From Anaerolineae bacterium (GTDB lineage Bacteria > Chloroflexota > Anaerolineae > 4572-78 > J111): DNA of 64,000 nt. Positions 8,527 through 15,779 of the stretch are shown piece by piece. The notes under the pieces were generated by a model, which did no database searches, was not told where the DNA came from, and worked only from the letters and a program-made list of their open reading frames with translations. Position numbers and translations under genes: made by a program. Each line of letters starts with the position of its first letter. The first letter of the stretch is position 1. The stretch lies in contig JAKLJP010000009.1 of NCBI GenBank assembly GCA_023151115.1, positions 1 through 64,000 of the forward strand. The letters run 5' to 3'.

Positions 8527-9588
8527 ATGTCAACGACGACACCTGACGAAATCTACCAAATCATCAACCCTGAAGGGCAGGTAGTAGCCGATGTGCCCGA
8601 TTTGCCCGCCGAAAAGATGCTCTATCTCTACCGCTGGATGGTTTTTGGGCGCGTCTTCTCGGAGCGGATGACGGCGTTGCAGCGGCAGGGCCGGATGGGG
8701 ACGTTTGCGGCGGCAACGGGTCAGGAGGCGGCCTGTGTGGGTCGAGCGGCGGCCTTGCAGCCGGGCGATTGGCTGCTTGGCTCTTATCGCGAGAGCCTGG
8801 CTTACATGGTCAAAGGTGTGCCGCTGCTGGCCCAACTCAAACATTGGGGCGGCCACATCCCTGAAGGTTACTCGGTTGAAGCCGGTTGTTTGCCTTTTCA
8901 AATTGTGCTAGGGACACAAATGCTGCACGCCGTCGGCATTGCGATGGCCATGAAGTACAAGCGCGAACCGCACGTGGTCCTCGGCGTGTGCGGCGATGGC
9001 GCGACCTCGGAGGGGGATTTTAACGAGGCCCTCAATTTTGCTGCTGTGTTCAAAGCGCCCGTGGTGATTGTGGTGGAAAACAACGGCTGGGCCATCTCGG
9101 TTCCACGGCAAAAACAGTCGGCGGCGACGACGCTGGCTCAGCGCGGCCCCGGTTTTGGTATGCCCGGCTACCTGGTTGACGGTAACGACGTGCTGGCTGT
9201 CTACCAAATGATTTCTGACTGCGTTGCGAGGGCCAGAACCGGCCAAGGGCCGAGCCTGGTCGAACTGCTGACCTATCGCATGGGCGCGCACACCACCGCC
9301 GACGACCCGACCAAGTATCGCCCCGCAGCCGAACTGCAAGAATGGACCGAGCGCGACCCGCTGCTCCGGTTTCGCAAATTTTTAATGGATCGCCGCTGGC
9401 TGACCGACCTGGCCGATGAGGAGCTGCACGAAGCCGTCGGCGCGGAGTTTCAGGCCGTCCTGGCCGAGTACGAGTCCCTCCCTCCACCCGACCCACGCCG
9501 CCACTTTGATTTAGCTCTGAGCCAGCCCACCCCTCAATTATTACGCCAGCAAGCGGAAATACTGGAAGAAATTGTGAATAGTGAATAG
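8527..9588 (+). CDS. pdhA: Pyruvate/2-oxoacid dehydrogenase E1 component, alpha subunit
   Basis: A 353-residue thiamin-diphosphate enzyme subunit. The TPP-binding motif is GDGATSEGDFNEALNFA ending in VENN. The phosphorylation-loop-like YRMGAHTTADDPTKYR is typical of PDH/branched-chain E1 alpha. With PdhB it decarboxylates a 2-oxoacid and passes the acyl group to lipoyl-E2. The start is ATG 8527, behind AAGGAGGAG at 8511-8519, rather than the TTG one codon earlier. pdhB follows after a 151-base gap holding a MITE-like element. Whether the acid is pyruvate, acetoin-derived or branched-chain cannot be decided from sequence. Confidence 0.9.
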   Translation: MSTTTPDEIYQIINPEGQVVADVPDLPAEKMLYLYRWMVFGRVFSERMTALQRQGRMGTFAAATGQEAACVGRAAALQPGDWLLGSYRESLAYMVKGVPLLAQLKHWGGHIPEGYSVEAGCLPFQIVLGTQMLHAVGIAMAMKYKREPHVVLGVCGDGATSEGDFNEALNFAAVFKAPVVIVVENNGWAISVPRQKQSAATTLAQRGPGFGMPGYLVDGNDVLAVYQMISDCVARARTGQGPSLVELLTYRMGAHTTADDPTKYRPAAELQEWTERDPLLRFRKFLMDRRWLTDLADEELHEAVGAEFQAVLAEYESLPPPDPRRHFDLALSQPTPQLLRQQAEILEEIVNSE

Positions 9589-9612
9589 TCAATTGTGAAT
9601 TGTTAATGATTC

Positions 9613-9724
9613 GTACTACTCAGGCATGTCATTTCGACCGAAGGGAGAAATCTCTGACGCCTAGGTAGCGATGTGAGATTTCTCGGCCTACGGCCTCGAA
9701 ATGACATGGGGGCTGAGCAGTTAC
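9613..9724. repeat. MITE-like inverted-repeat element, copy 1
   Basis: The ends are GTACTACTCAG (9613-9623) and CTGAGCAGTTAC (9713-9724), which are inverted copies. Inside them CATGTCATTTCGA (9625 on) pairs with TCGAAATGACATG (ending 9708), and GAGAAATCTC pairs with GAGATTTCTC. It carries no ORF. It lies between pdhA and pdhB, 15 bases before the pdhB start. Related copies are at 26558, 29246 and 37425. Confidence 0.85.
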
Positions 9725-9739
9725 ATTAGAGGAACGATT

Positions 9740-10720
9740 ATGCCCAACTGGACCATGGTACAAGCTCTCAACAATGCTCTGGCTTTGGAATTGGAACGGG
9801 ATGAGCGCGTCTTGATTTTTGGTGAGGATGTGGGCAAAAACGGCGGCGTTTTTCGCGTGACCGATGGCTTGCAGGCCCAGTTTGGCGAGGAGCGGGTGTT
9901 TGACACACCGCTGGCCGAATCGGGAATCATCGGCACGGCGGTAGGTATGGCCCTGTATGGCCTGCGGCCCATTGTTGAGATTCAATTTGCTCCGTTCACC
10001 TTTCCCGCTTTCAACCAGATTGCCACCCAGGTCACACGCATGCGCTACCGCTCCGGCGGAGTATTCAATGTGCCGCTGGTCATTCGCACGCCAACGGGCG
10101 GCGGGGTGCGCCCCCCGGAGATGCACTCGGACGGCGTCGAGGCTTATTATCTGCATATGCAGGGCATCAAGGTGGTGATGCCCTCCAATCCCTACGACGC
10201 CAAGGGGCTGCTCCATGCCGCCGTTGACGACCCGGACCCGGTGCTGCTGCTGGAGCCTATGAAGCTTTATCGCTCGGTGCGGCAGGACGTGCCTGCTGAA
10301 CGGTATACCGTGCCAATTGGTCAGGCGGCGGTGGTCAAAGAAGGCAGTGATGTAACCGTGATGGCCTATGGGGCGATGGTGGGGGGGGCCCTCCAGGCCG
10401 CTGCCCAAGTTGAACAGGCCAGCGGCGCTACGGTTGAGGTCATAGATCTGCGCACCATTGCCCCCCTGGACGAGGCGGCGATTGCGGCCTCGGTGGGCAA
10501 AACCGGGCGGGCGGTGATTGTCCACGAAGCGCCGCGCACCGGCGGCGTGGGGGCTGAGGTGATTGCCCTGATCAACGAGCACTGCCTGTACTCGCTGCTC
10601 AAACCCGTCGAGCGCGTCACCGGGCCGGACACCCCTTTTCCCGTCCCCAAGCTGGAAGACGCCATTCTGCCCAACCCCGACCGGATAGCACGGGCCATTC
10701 TACGGACGTTGGAACCGTGA
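9740..10720 (+). CDS. pdhB: Pyruvate/2-oxoacid dehydrogenase E1 component, beta subunit
   Basis: 326 residues, the usual length for E1 beta. It holds the conserved FGEDVGKNGGVFRVTDGL segment, the EIQFAPFTFPAFNQI interface and a C-terminal transketolase domain (VTVMAYGAMVGGAL ... VEVIDLRTIAPLDEAAI). It forms the alpha2beta2 E1 with the preceding gene. The start is ATG 9740 with AGAGGAA upstream. The longer in-frame start would lie in the repeat element. No E2 (lipoyl acetyltransferase) gene follows. Confidence 0.92.
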   Translation: MPNWTMVQALNNALALELERDERVLIFGEDVGKNGGVFRVTDGLQAQFGEERVFDTPLAESGIIGTAVGMALYGLRPIVEIQFAPFTFPAFNQIATQVTRMRYRSGGVFNVPLVIRTPTGGGVRPPEMHSDGVEAYYLHMQGIKVVMPSNPYDAKGLLHAAVDDPDPVLLLEPMKLYRSVRQDVPAERYTVPIGQAAVVKEGSDVTVMAYGAMVGGALQAAAQVEQASGATVEVIDLRTIAPLDEAAIAASVGKTGRAVIVHEAPRTGGVGAEVIALINEHCLYSLLKPVERVTGPDTPFPVPKLEDAILPNPDRIARAILRTLEP

Positions 10721-10726
10721 AGAACG

Positions 10727-10769
10727 TGTTGCGTCTTCCGTTTATCTTATGCAAGACGCAACACATTAA
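10727..10769. repeat. Inverted heptamer-type repeat between pdhB and the flavoprotein gene
   Basis: GTGTTGCGTCTT and AAGACGCAACAC are inverted around a short loop, built from the same GCAAGAC/GCAACAC units found at 8480 and 58450. It could form a hairpin in the operon transcript. Confidence 0.65.
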
Positions 10770-10797
10770 ATCTTAATGTGCTTTTGGAGTTTTTCGC

Positions 10798-12099
10798 ATG
10801 GTTGTCGGCGATTTGGCCACAAATGTTGAGGTGTTGGTGCTCGGAGCGGGGCCGGGGGGATGCTCGGCGGCGCTGCGGGCGGCGCAGTTGGGCAAAGAAG
10901 TTTTGCTGGTTGATCCTGACCCTCTCGGCGGCGGGATGCGTGCGGGCGGTCTGGCCGCTGAGACCCTGCTGGAAGCTGCCGGACAAATCTGGCAACTAAA
11001 CCATTGGAGCCAACCGGGGATTACGGTTACAGGGTCAACCTTTGATTGGAGCGAGCTTCAGGCGTGGAAAAACAGCCGGGTTGAGGCCCTGAGTGCTGAA
11101 ATCAAACGCCTGCTTGACCAGTATCAGGTCGAGGTGGTGACAGGTCAGGGTTGGTTTCTGGCCGAAAATGAAGCCCGCGTCGAGAGCGAATATGAGTCCA
11201 AACGTTATCTGTTTGACCAGGCCGTGATTGCCGTCGGGGGTGAGGCTGCGCCCTGGCCTGACCTGCCCTTTGACCACAAGCGGGTTTTAACCCCGGTCCA
11301 GGCGCTGGCTTTGGCCGAACTTCCTGCGGCGCTGACCCTCATCGGGGCAGATTATCTGGCAGCTGAGTTGGCGACCCTTTTTGCCAAATTGGGTGTTTCG
11401 GTGCGGGTGCTGCTGCCCACAGGCCAGCGCCTCCTGCCTGAGTTCGACCCGGCGGCGGGGGAAGTGGTGCAGGCGCGTTTGCAAGAGATGGGGGTCAAAA
11501 TTGAAAACCTGACAGGTCTTGAAGACCTGTCAGGTCTGATTATAGTTTCCGCCGGGTTGACTCCGCGCACAACCCAATTGGGGCTGGACAAAGCCAAAGT
11601 AACAACCAACGCCAACGGCTTTATTCAGGTCAATGACCGCCAGCAGACCGGCAATCCGGCCATCTATGCGGTGGGTGATGTGACCGGCGGGCCGCCCCTG
11701 GCGTATGTAGCCGCCAAACAGGGCAAAGTTGCGGCTGAGAACATCGCCGGAAAACTGGCCCAATTTGCGCCCCAGGCCATTCCCCGCGTCGCCCGAACCG
11801 ATCCCGAAGTCGCCGCCGTCGGCTTGACCGCCAGCGAAGCTGAAACAGCCGGGTATCACGTATCACGTATCACGTATCACGTATCACCTTCAACCGGCTT
11901 TGTGGAGTTGGTGGCGGAACAGGAGAATGAGGTTTTGCTGGGCGTGACTATCGTCGGGCCGCAGGCTGGGGTACTCATTGGTGAAGCGGCGCTGGCATTG
12001 GAAATGGGCGCAACCCTGACCGATCTGGCTGAAACGCTGCATCCGGCGGGGGGAGACTCGTTGGCGAAGGCGGCGGTGAAGATGATACGTGATGCGTGA
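10798..12099 (+). CDS. Dihydrolipoamide dehydrogenase-like flavoprotein lacking the redox-active cysteines
   Basis: 433 residues of the class I pyridine nucleotide-disulfide oxidoreductase fold: FAD motif GAGPGG near residues 17-22, a central NAD domain, second FAD motif IYAVGDVTGGPPLAY, and a dimerisation domain ending LHPAGGDSLAKAA. In LpdA the segment after the first FAD motif reads GGxCLNxGCIPSK; here it is LGGGMRAGGLAAETLL, so both cysteines are gone. The C-terminal HPxxxE has Asp for Glu. Five GTATCAC units are inserted in frame at 11853-11887. The position after pdhAB suggests an E3 role, but standard disulfide chemistry is impossible as written. Confidence 0.8.
   Translation: MVVGDLATNVEVLVLGAGPGGCSAALRAAQLGKEVLLVDPDPLGGGMRAGGLAAETLLEAAGQIWQLNHWSQPGITVTGSTFDWSELQAWKNSRVEALSAEIKRLLDQYQVEVVTGQGWFLAENEARVESEYESKRYLFDQAVIAVGGEAAPWPDLPFDHKRVLTPVQALALAELPAALTLIGADYLAAELATLFAKLGVSVRVLLPTGQRLLPEFDPAAGEVVQARLQEMGVKIENLTGLEDLSGLIIVSAGLTPRTTQLGLDKAKVTTNANGFIQVNDRQQTGNPAIYAVGDVTGGPPLAYVAAKQGKVAAENIAGKLAQFAPQAIPRVARTDPEVAAVGLTASEAETAGYHVSRITYHVSPSTGFVELVAEQENEVLLGVTIVGPQAGVLIGEAALALEMGATLTDLAETLHPAGGDSLAKAAVKMIRDA
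11853..11887. repeat. Five tandem GTATCAC heptamers inside the flavoprotein gene
   Basis: Exactly five GTATCAC units (35 bp) are read in frame as YHVSRITYHVS. They lie in the loop between the NAD-domain end and the dimerisation domain, a place expected to tolerate an insertion. Confidence 0.95.
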
Positions 12100-12139
12100 T
12101 GCGTAAAGATTTCACGCATCACGCATCACGCATCACGTT
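12083..12139. repeat. Inverted heptamer arrays spanning a stop codon
   Basis: GTGATGC-type units at 12086-12105 face CATCACG-type units at 12113-12137, forming a long hairpin. The stop codon and last residues (IRDA) of the flavoprotein gene are themselves repeat sequence. It may act as the 3' end of the pdh operon, although it has only a short T-run. Confidence 0.8.
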
Positions 12140-12173
12140 TTAATTATGTCCCTGAGGTTGCAAACAGTCTTCG

Positions 12174-12476
12174 ATGACCGAGTCCCTCTTCGTCTACGGC
12201 ACATTAATGAACCCCCTCGTCCAGCAGCGAATCTTCGGCCGGACTGCGCCGGGTGAGGCGAATAGGCTGGTTGGCTTCAGGAAGGATTTGATTCACCTGG
12301 GCAGCGGCGTCTATCCGATCATCAGGCCGGAGGCGGGGGCTGTAGTGGAAGGGATGGTCATTGAGGTTACACCGGCCGAGTTGAAGTTGATTGATCGGTA
12401 TGAGGGGCCGGCTTATCGGCGGGTGCGGGTGACGCTGGTCAGTCGGCGGAAGGCGTGGGTGTATACGGCTCTGTGA
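12174..12476 (+). CDS. Gamma-glutamylcyclotransferase-like (AIG2/GGCT fold) protein
   Basis: A 100-residue protein with the family entry motif LFVYGTLMNPLVQQRIFG, a central strand (VEGMVIEVTPAELKLIDRYEG) carrying the conserved acidic residue, and Y-RRVRVTL near the end. The fold cleaves gamma-glutamyl amide bonds by cyclisation in some members; the substrate here is unknown. At 100 residues it is at the short end of the family. Single gene, ATG start, no clear RBS. Confidence 0.8.
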   Translation: MTESLFVYGTLMNPLVQQRIFGRTAPGEANRLVGFRKDLIHLGSGVYPIIRPEAGAVVEGMVIEVTPAELKLIDRYEGPAYRRVRVTLVSRRKAWVYTAL

Positions 12477-12568
12477 TCGCTCAAGCAGTGAGCCAAACTC
12501 ATCTAAAACCAGGCAAACTTGCAAGGGTCAATGGGGAGCAGGTATAATTTCTTCAGCCGACCCCTGTA

Positions 12569-13605
12569 TTGTGCGCTCATATAGGATTCTAGGTGAAAAG
12601 GGGAATATGGTATACTCTGACCATAAATTGTCATAAAAAGGAGATAGACAATGGCCATGCGCTTTCCCCTGACAGATTTGCTTGATGAGCAAGAAAGTTA
12701 CAACTTTCTATTGAAAACGCTCCATCCTGATGGGATGAAATGTAAAGACGGCCATGCCCTTCCGCCAGACCAGAAACCTCATGACCGCCGTCGCGCTCCC
12801 ATTGTTGAGTATCGTTGTCGCATTTGTGGCAAGGTCTTTAACATTTTCACCAACACCGTCTGGCAAGGAACCCATTACGACTGCCGGAAGATTGTGTTGG
12901 TGATGCGCGGGGTGGCTCAAGGCACCCCCACCCTCCACTTAGCTGATGAACTGGAAGTGGACTACGGTAGCCTGTTGGAACGCCGGCATCGGATCCAAAA
13001 ATTGGCGCTGGCACATAAACCGGACACAGTTCTGGCCGACGAGGAGACAGAAGCCGATGAAATGTTCCAGAATGCGGGCGAAAAGGGCGCCAAACATCGT
13101 GATCCTGATGACCCACCCCGCCGCCGGGCCAACAAACGACCCGGTAAAGGGACGATGGCCAATGACCGTCCGCCGGTTTTGGGGGTGGTCGGGCGTGAAA
13201 GTGGTCAAATTCGACTGGATGTCTGCGCTGATACCACCCAAGACACCATTGAGCCCGAGGTCGAACACAAGACCGAGCCAACCACCACCCTGTACACGGA
13301 TGAGAGCAATGCCTACAATCGGGTGGCCGGGACAGGTCGGGGGCACGGCACGGTCTGTCACTCTCAGAAAGAATGGGCTCGTGACGACGATGGCGATGGC
13401 ATCCGGGAAGTCCATTGCAACACCATGGCAGGCATCTGGACCGGCTTGCGTAACTTTCTGCGGCCCTTTCGCGGCGTTCACAAAAAAACCTGGCTCAGTA
13501 TGTGGCCATGTTTGAGTGGTCTCATAATCTCAAACGGGTCACTCCTGACTTCTTGAGAACGCTGATGTTACCTCATTTCACCTATTTACCTATATGAGCG
13601 AACAA
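12569..13605 (+). mobile_element. IS1595-family (ISXO2-like) insertion sequence
   Basis: Terminal inverted repeats flank a transposase gene. The left end at 12569-12598 reads TTGTGCGCTCATATAGG then AGGTGAAA. The right end at 13576-13605, read inward, is TTGTTCGCTCATATAGG then AGGTGAAA. The arms match at 16 of the first 17 positions. No 8-bp target duplication was found next to these ends. The element is about 1.04 kb, the usual size for this family. Confidence 0.85.
12651..13556 (+). CDS. IS1595-family transposase, C-terminus shifted at an A7 run
   Basis: 301 residues as read. There is an N-terminal zinc-ribbon-like part (CKDGH ... CRICG), then the ISXO2-like DDE core: Asp in DEETEADEMFQNAG, Asp in LYTDESNAY, and a last block HCNTMAGIWTGLRNFLRPFRGVHKK. 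Past a run of seven A (13482-13488) frame 0 gives an unrelated tail. The -1 frame gives NLAQYVAMFEWSHNL and ends at 13597, just inside the right terminal repeat, matching family C-termini. So this is a real frameshift, a slippage site or a one-base assembly error. The start is ATG with AAGGAGATAGAC upstream. Confidence 0.88.
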   Translation: MAMRFPLTDLLDEQESYNFLLKTLHPDGMKCKDGHALPPDQKPHDRRRAPIVEYRCRICGKVFNIFTNTVWQGTHYDCRKIVLVMRGVAQGTPTLHLADELEVDYGSLLERRHRIQKLALAHKPDTVLADEETEADEMFQNAGEKGAKHRDPDDPPRRRANKRPGKGTMANDRPPVLGVVGRESGQIRLDVCADTTQDTIEPEVEHKTEPTTTLYTDESNAYNRVAGTGRGHGTVCHSQKEWARDDDGDGIREVHCNTMAGIWTGLRNFLRPFRGVHKKTWLSMWPCLSGLIISNGSLLTS

Positions 13606-13954
13606 AGGTTTTATACTCGTCTAAGTGCAAACACAAAAGTTCTTCGGGGATGTATAAAGAGAAGACCCCCTAAAGATTTATGCAATTGCACTTAGGGAAG
13701 AAACTGACATATTTTCCCGAGAGAAAAGCGCCAAAAAAATATCATTTTTCATCCTTAACCAGTATATAAGTAGTTTTCACAATTAACTTGTAACATTTGT
13801 TTGGCAATGCTGACTGTAAAAACCCTAAAAAAATGACAACTTAGTTTTGGAAACTACTTATAAAAAGGAAAACCTTTTATTTTGCCTTCCCCTAATCATC
13901 ATGATAAAATTGTTCATTCTTATTAATAGCTTACTGCTAAAAATAGAGAGAGGT
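13598..13954. other. AT-rich gene-poor stretch after the IS element
   Basis: About 360 bases, clearly more AT-rich than the surroundings. It contains the inverted repeat CTAAGTGCAA / TTGCACTTAG at 13621-13630 and 13686-13695 (a 75-bp unit), and nothing that looks like a gene. It may be debris of the rearrangement that left the gene remnant just downstream. Confidence 0.5.
13621..13695. repeat. 75-bp unit bounded by a 10-bp inverted repeat
   Basis: CTAAGTGCAA at the left and TTGCACTTAG at the right are perfect inverted copies around 55 bases. Directly beside an IS element, it may be a minute non-autonomous element or a hairpin. No second copy was seen in the window. Confidence 0.5.
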
Positions 13955-14056
13955 TGGCTCTGCGTTCCTCTGGGAACTGCCGCCGGAACTGAGCTGGCTA
14001 ACTTTGGCATCCTCAATACCCCGGCCTACAACGCCCTGGCGACGATGCCCAAGTAA
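13955..14056 (+). pseudogene. 3' remnant of a GH-like gene paralogous to the next gene
   Basis: The last residues of a 69-residue ORF, ELANFGILNTPAYNALATMPK and stop, match the end of the adjacent GH-like protein (PELTAAPAYYALQSMPKN). The N-terminal part of the ORF is AT-rich and resembles nothing here. This looks like the tail of a deleted paralogue, left beside an IS element. A hairpin terminator follows it. Confidence 0.5.
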
Positions 14057-14082
14057 CTGGTAAAAATGAGTTGGTGAAATTT

Positions 14083-14152
14083 GGCCTGGGGCCAGACTTA
14101 AAACTTTCCGTAAGCATCCGGAAAGTCACAGTTCAGCCCTGGGCCTTTGTTT
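14083..14152 (+). terminator. Hairpin terminator of the removed paralogue
   Basis: GGCCTGGGGC (14083-14092) pairs with GCCCTGGGCC (14136-14145), using two G-U pairs, and encloses a smaller ACTTTCCG/CGGAAAGT hairpin. It is followed by TTTGTTT. It fits a terminator left behind the GH-like remnant. Confidence 0.5.
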
Positions 14153-14170
14153 GAATAAAAGGTTTAGCGT

Positions 14171-15664
14171 ATGTATTCACAGAGAGATCTCCAGCCCGAA
14201 AAGAAGGGATTTAACTTTTTACTTTTACTGCCCATTGTGGGCGGCGGAGCCGTTGCCATCGCCCTGGTTTGCGCGGCGTTGTTTGCCGTTTACGCCATTT
14301 TTATATACCAACCCACCCCCCCGAAAAAGGGTACACCGACGCCGACTTATGAGGTGGTACGTTTTTCCGAAGGAACCTCGACCGAAGAAACGCCCACCGC
14401 TCCACCAACTCCGGCTCCTTCGCCTACCCCTGTAGCCCAACAACCTGTTGACCCGCCCACCCCTACGGTGGCGACAATAGCGCCTGTTTCAACCACCGAA
14501 GCGGCTGCACCGGCGACCGAAGAACCTACCGCCCCGCCGCCCACTGCGGCCCCTGCCGCCCAGCCGGTGGCCAATGCGCCGCTCAACACCGTCCCGGTAA
14601 CGATGACTTCGCCTGATTACAGCATGCAGGTTTTTCTCTTCTGGCAAGAAGAGATTGCCGACCGCGATTTGAAGCTGGTTCAGGATGCCGGTTTTCGCTG
14701 GGTGAAGCAAGAGTTTGCCTGGCGCGAAATCGAAGGCTCCGGCAAAGGGGCTTTCGATTGGAGCCGCACCGACCGGGTGATGGACCAGATTGATGCGCAT
14801 GGCCTCAAAGTGATTGCCCGTTTAGGGGTTCAGCCGGCCTGGGCCGGCGGCGGTTACCCGGAAGTGGGGCCGCCGACCAACATGCAAGATTTTGCCGATT
14901 TTGCAGCAGCAGTGGCGACTCGCTACAAGGGGCGGGTGGATGCTTACCAGATTTGGAACGAGCCAAACCTGGCCCGAGAGTGGGGCAACCGTCCGCCCAG
15001 CCCGGTCGAATACACTGAAATGCTCAAAATCGCCTATCAGACCATCAAAGCGATTGACCCCTATCCGATTATCATCAGCGCCGGCCTGGCTCCCACCACC
15101 CGCAACGACGATGTGGCCCGGCCCGACACCCACTTTATCCAGGGGATGTACGATGCCGGGGCCAAACCTTATTTTGACGCCCTGGGCGCACACGGCGCTG
15201 GTTTTGCTTCGCCTCCCGAAACCGATCCGGCGGAGGTAGCCCGCACGCCGGGCCTGGCTAATCCCGGCGATTTCAAGCCGGAGAACAACGTGCCCGAAGA
15301 ACTGCGCCGGGTCTACTGTTTCCGCCACGTGGAAGATGTACGGGCGATTATGGTCAACAACGGCGATGCTGACAAAAAAGTGGTCCTGCTGGAATTTGGC
15401 TGGACCATTGATCCCCGGCCCGACTCGCCCTACAAATGGCATGCCGTCAGCCCCGAACAGCAGGCCCAATACTTTGTGCGTGCCTATGAGTATGCCAAGG
15501 CCAACTGGCAGCCCTGGATTGGGGTGATGAGCCTGATTTACGTGGCCAACCCGCAGTGGACTTTGCAAGACGAGCAAACCTATTGGAGCATTGTCTATCC
15601 TACTTATCCAGAACTCACCGCCGCGCCGGCCTACTACGCCCTCCAATCCATGCCGAAGAATTAG
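14171..15664 (+). CDS. Membrane-anchored glycoside-hydrolase-like (clan GH-A) protein
   Basis: 497 residues: a short cytoplasmic N-terminus, one transmembrane helix near residues 17-42, a Thr/Pro/Ala-rich linker to about 145, then a (beta/alpha)8 domain. WNEPN holds the putative acid/base Glu264, and LLEFGWT the putative nucleophile Glu408. The catalytic domain is paralogous to the lipoprotein at 6.8-8.4 kb; both have QIWNEPNLAxEWG or its equivalent and the AGLAPT segment. It probably acts on a polysaccharide outside the cell membrane. Substrate unknown. Confidence 0.78.
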   Translation: MYSQRDLQPEKKGFNFLLLLPIVGGGAVAIALVCAALFAVYAIFIYQPTPPKKGTPTPTYEVVRFSEGTSTEETPTAPPTPAPSPTPVAQQPVDPPTPTVATIAPVSTTEAAAPATEEPTAPPPTAAPAAQPVANAPLNTVPVTMTSPDYSMQVFLFWQEEIADRDLKLVQDAGFRWVKQEFAWREIEGSGKGAFDWSRTDRVMDQIDAHGLKVIARLGVQPAWAGGGYPEVGPPTNMQDFADFAAAVATRYKGRVDAYQIWNEPNLAREWGNRPPSPVEYTEMLKIAYQTIKAIDPYPIIISAGLAPTTRNDDVARPDTHFIQGMYDAGAKPYFDALGAHGAGFASPPETDPAEVARTPGLANPGDFKPENNVPEELRRVYCFRHVEDVRAIMVNNGDADKKVVLLEFGWTIDPRPDSPYKWHAVSPEQQAQYFVRAYEYAKANWQPWIGVMSLIYVANPQWTLQDEQTYWSIVYPTYPELTAAPAYYALQSMPKN

Positions 15665-15779
15665 TAGATCGAAGCTTGTAGATAGAAGATAGTAGATGGA
15701 AGATAGTAAGAAAGGCCTTAAAAATACTATCCTCTATCTTCTATCTTCTATCCTCTATCCTCTATCTTCTATCTTCCAT
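15665..15779. repeat. Inverted CTATCTT/AGATAGT heptamer arrays at a gene start
   Basis: AGATAGA/AGATAGT units at 15667-15709 face CTATCTT/CTATCCT units at 15728-15779. The ATG of the next gene (15696) lies inside the left array. The right array is translated as its first membrane segment. Confidence 0.9.

Noticed and set aside
12204..12524. Minus-strand ORF opposite the GGCT-like gene
   Set aside because: Antisense shadow; the plus-strand protein has the family motif YGTLMNP.
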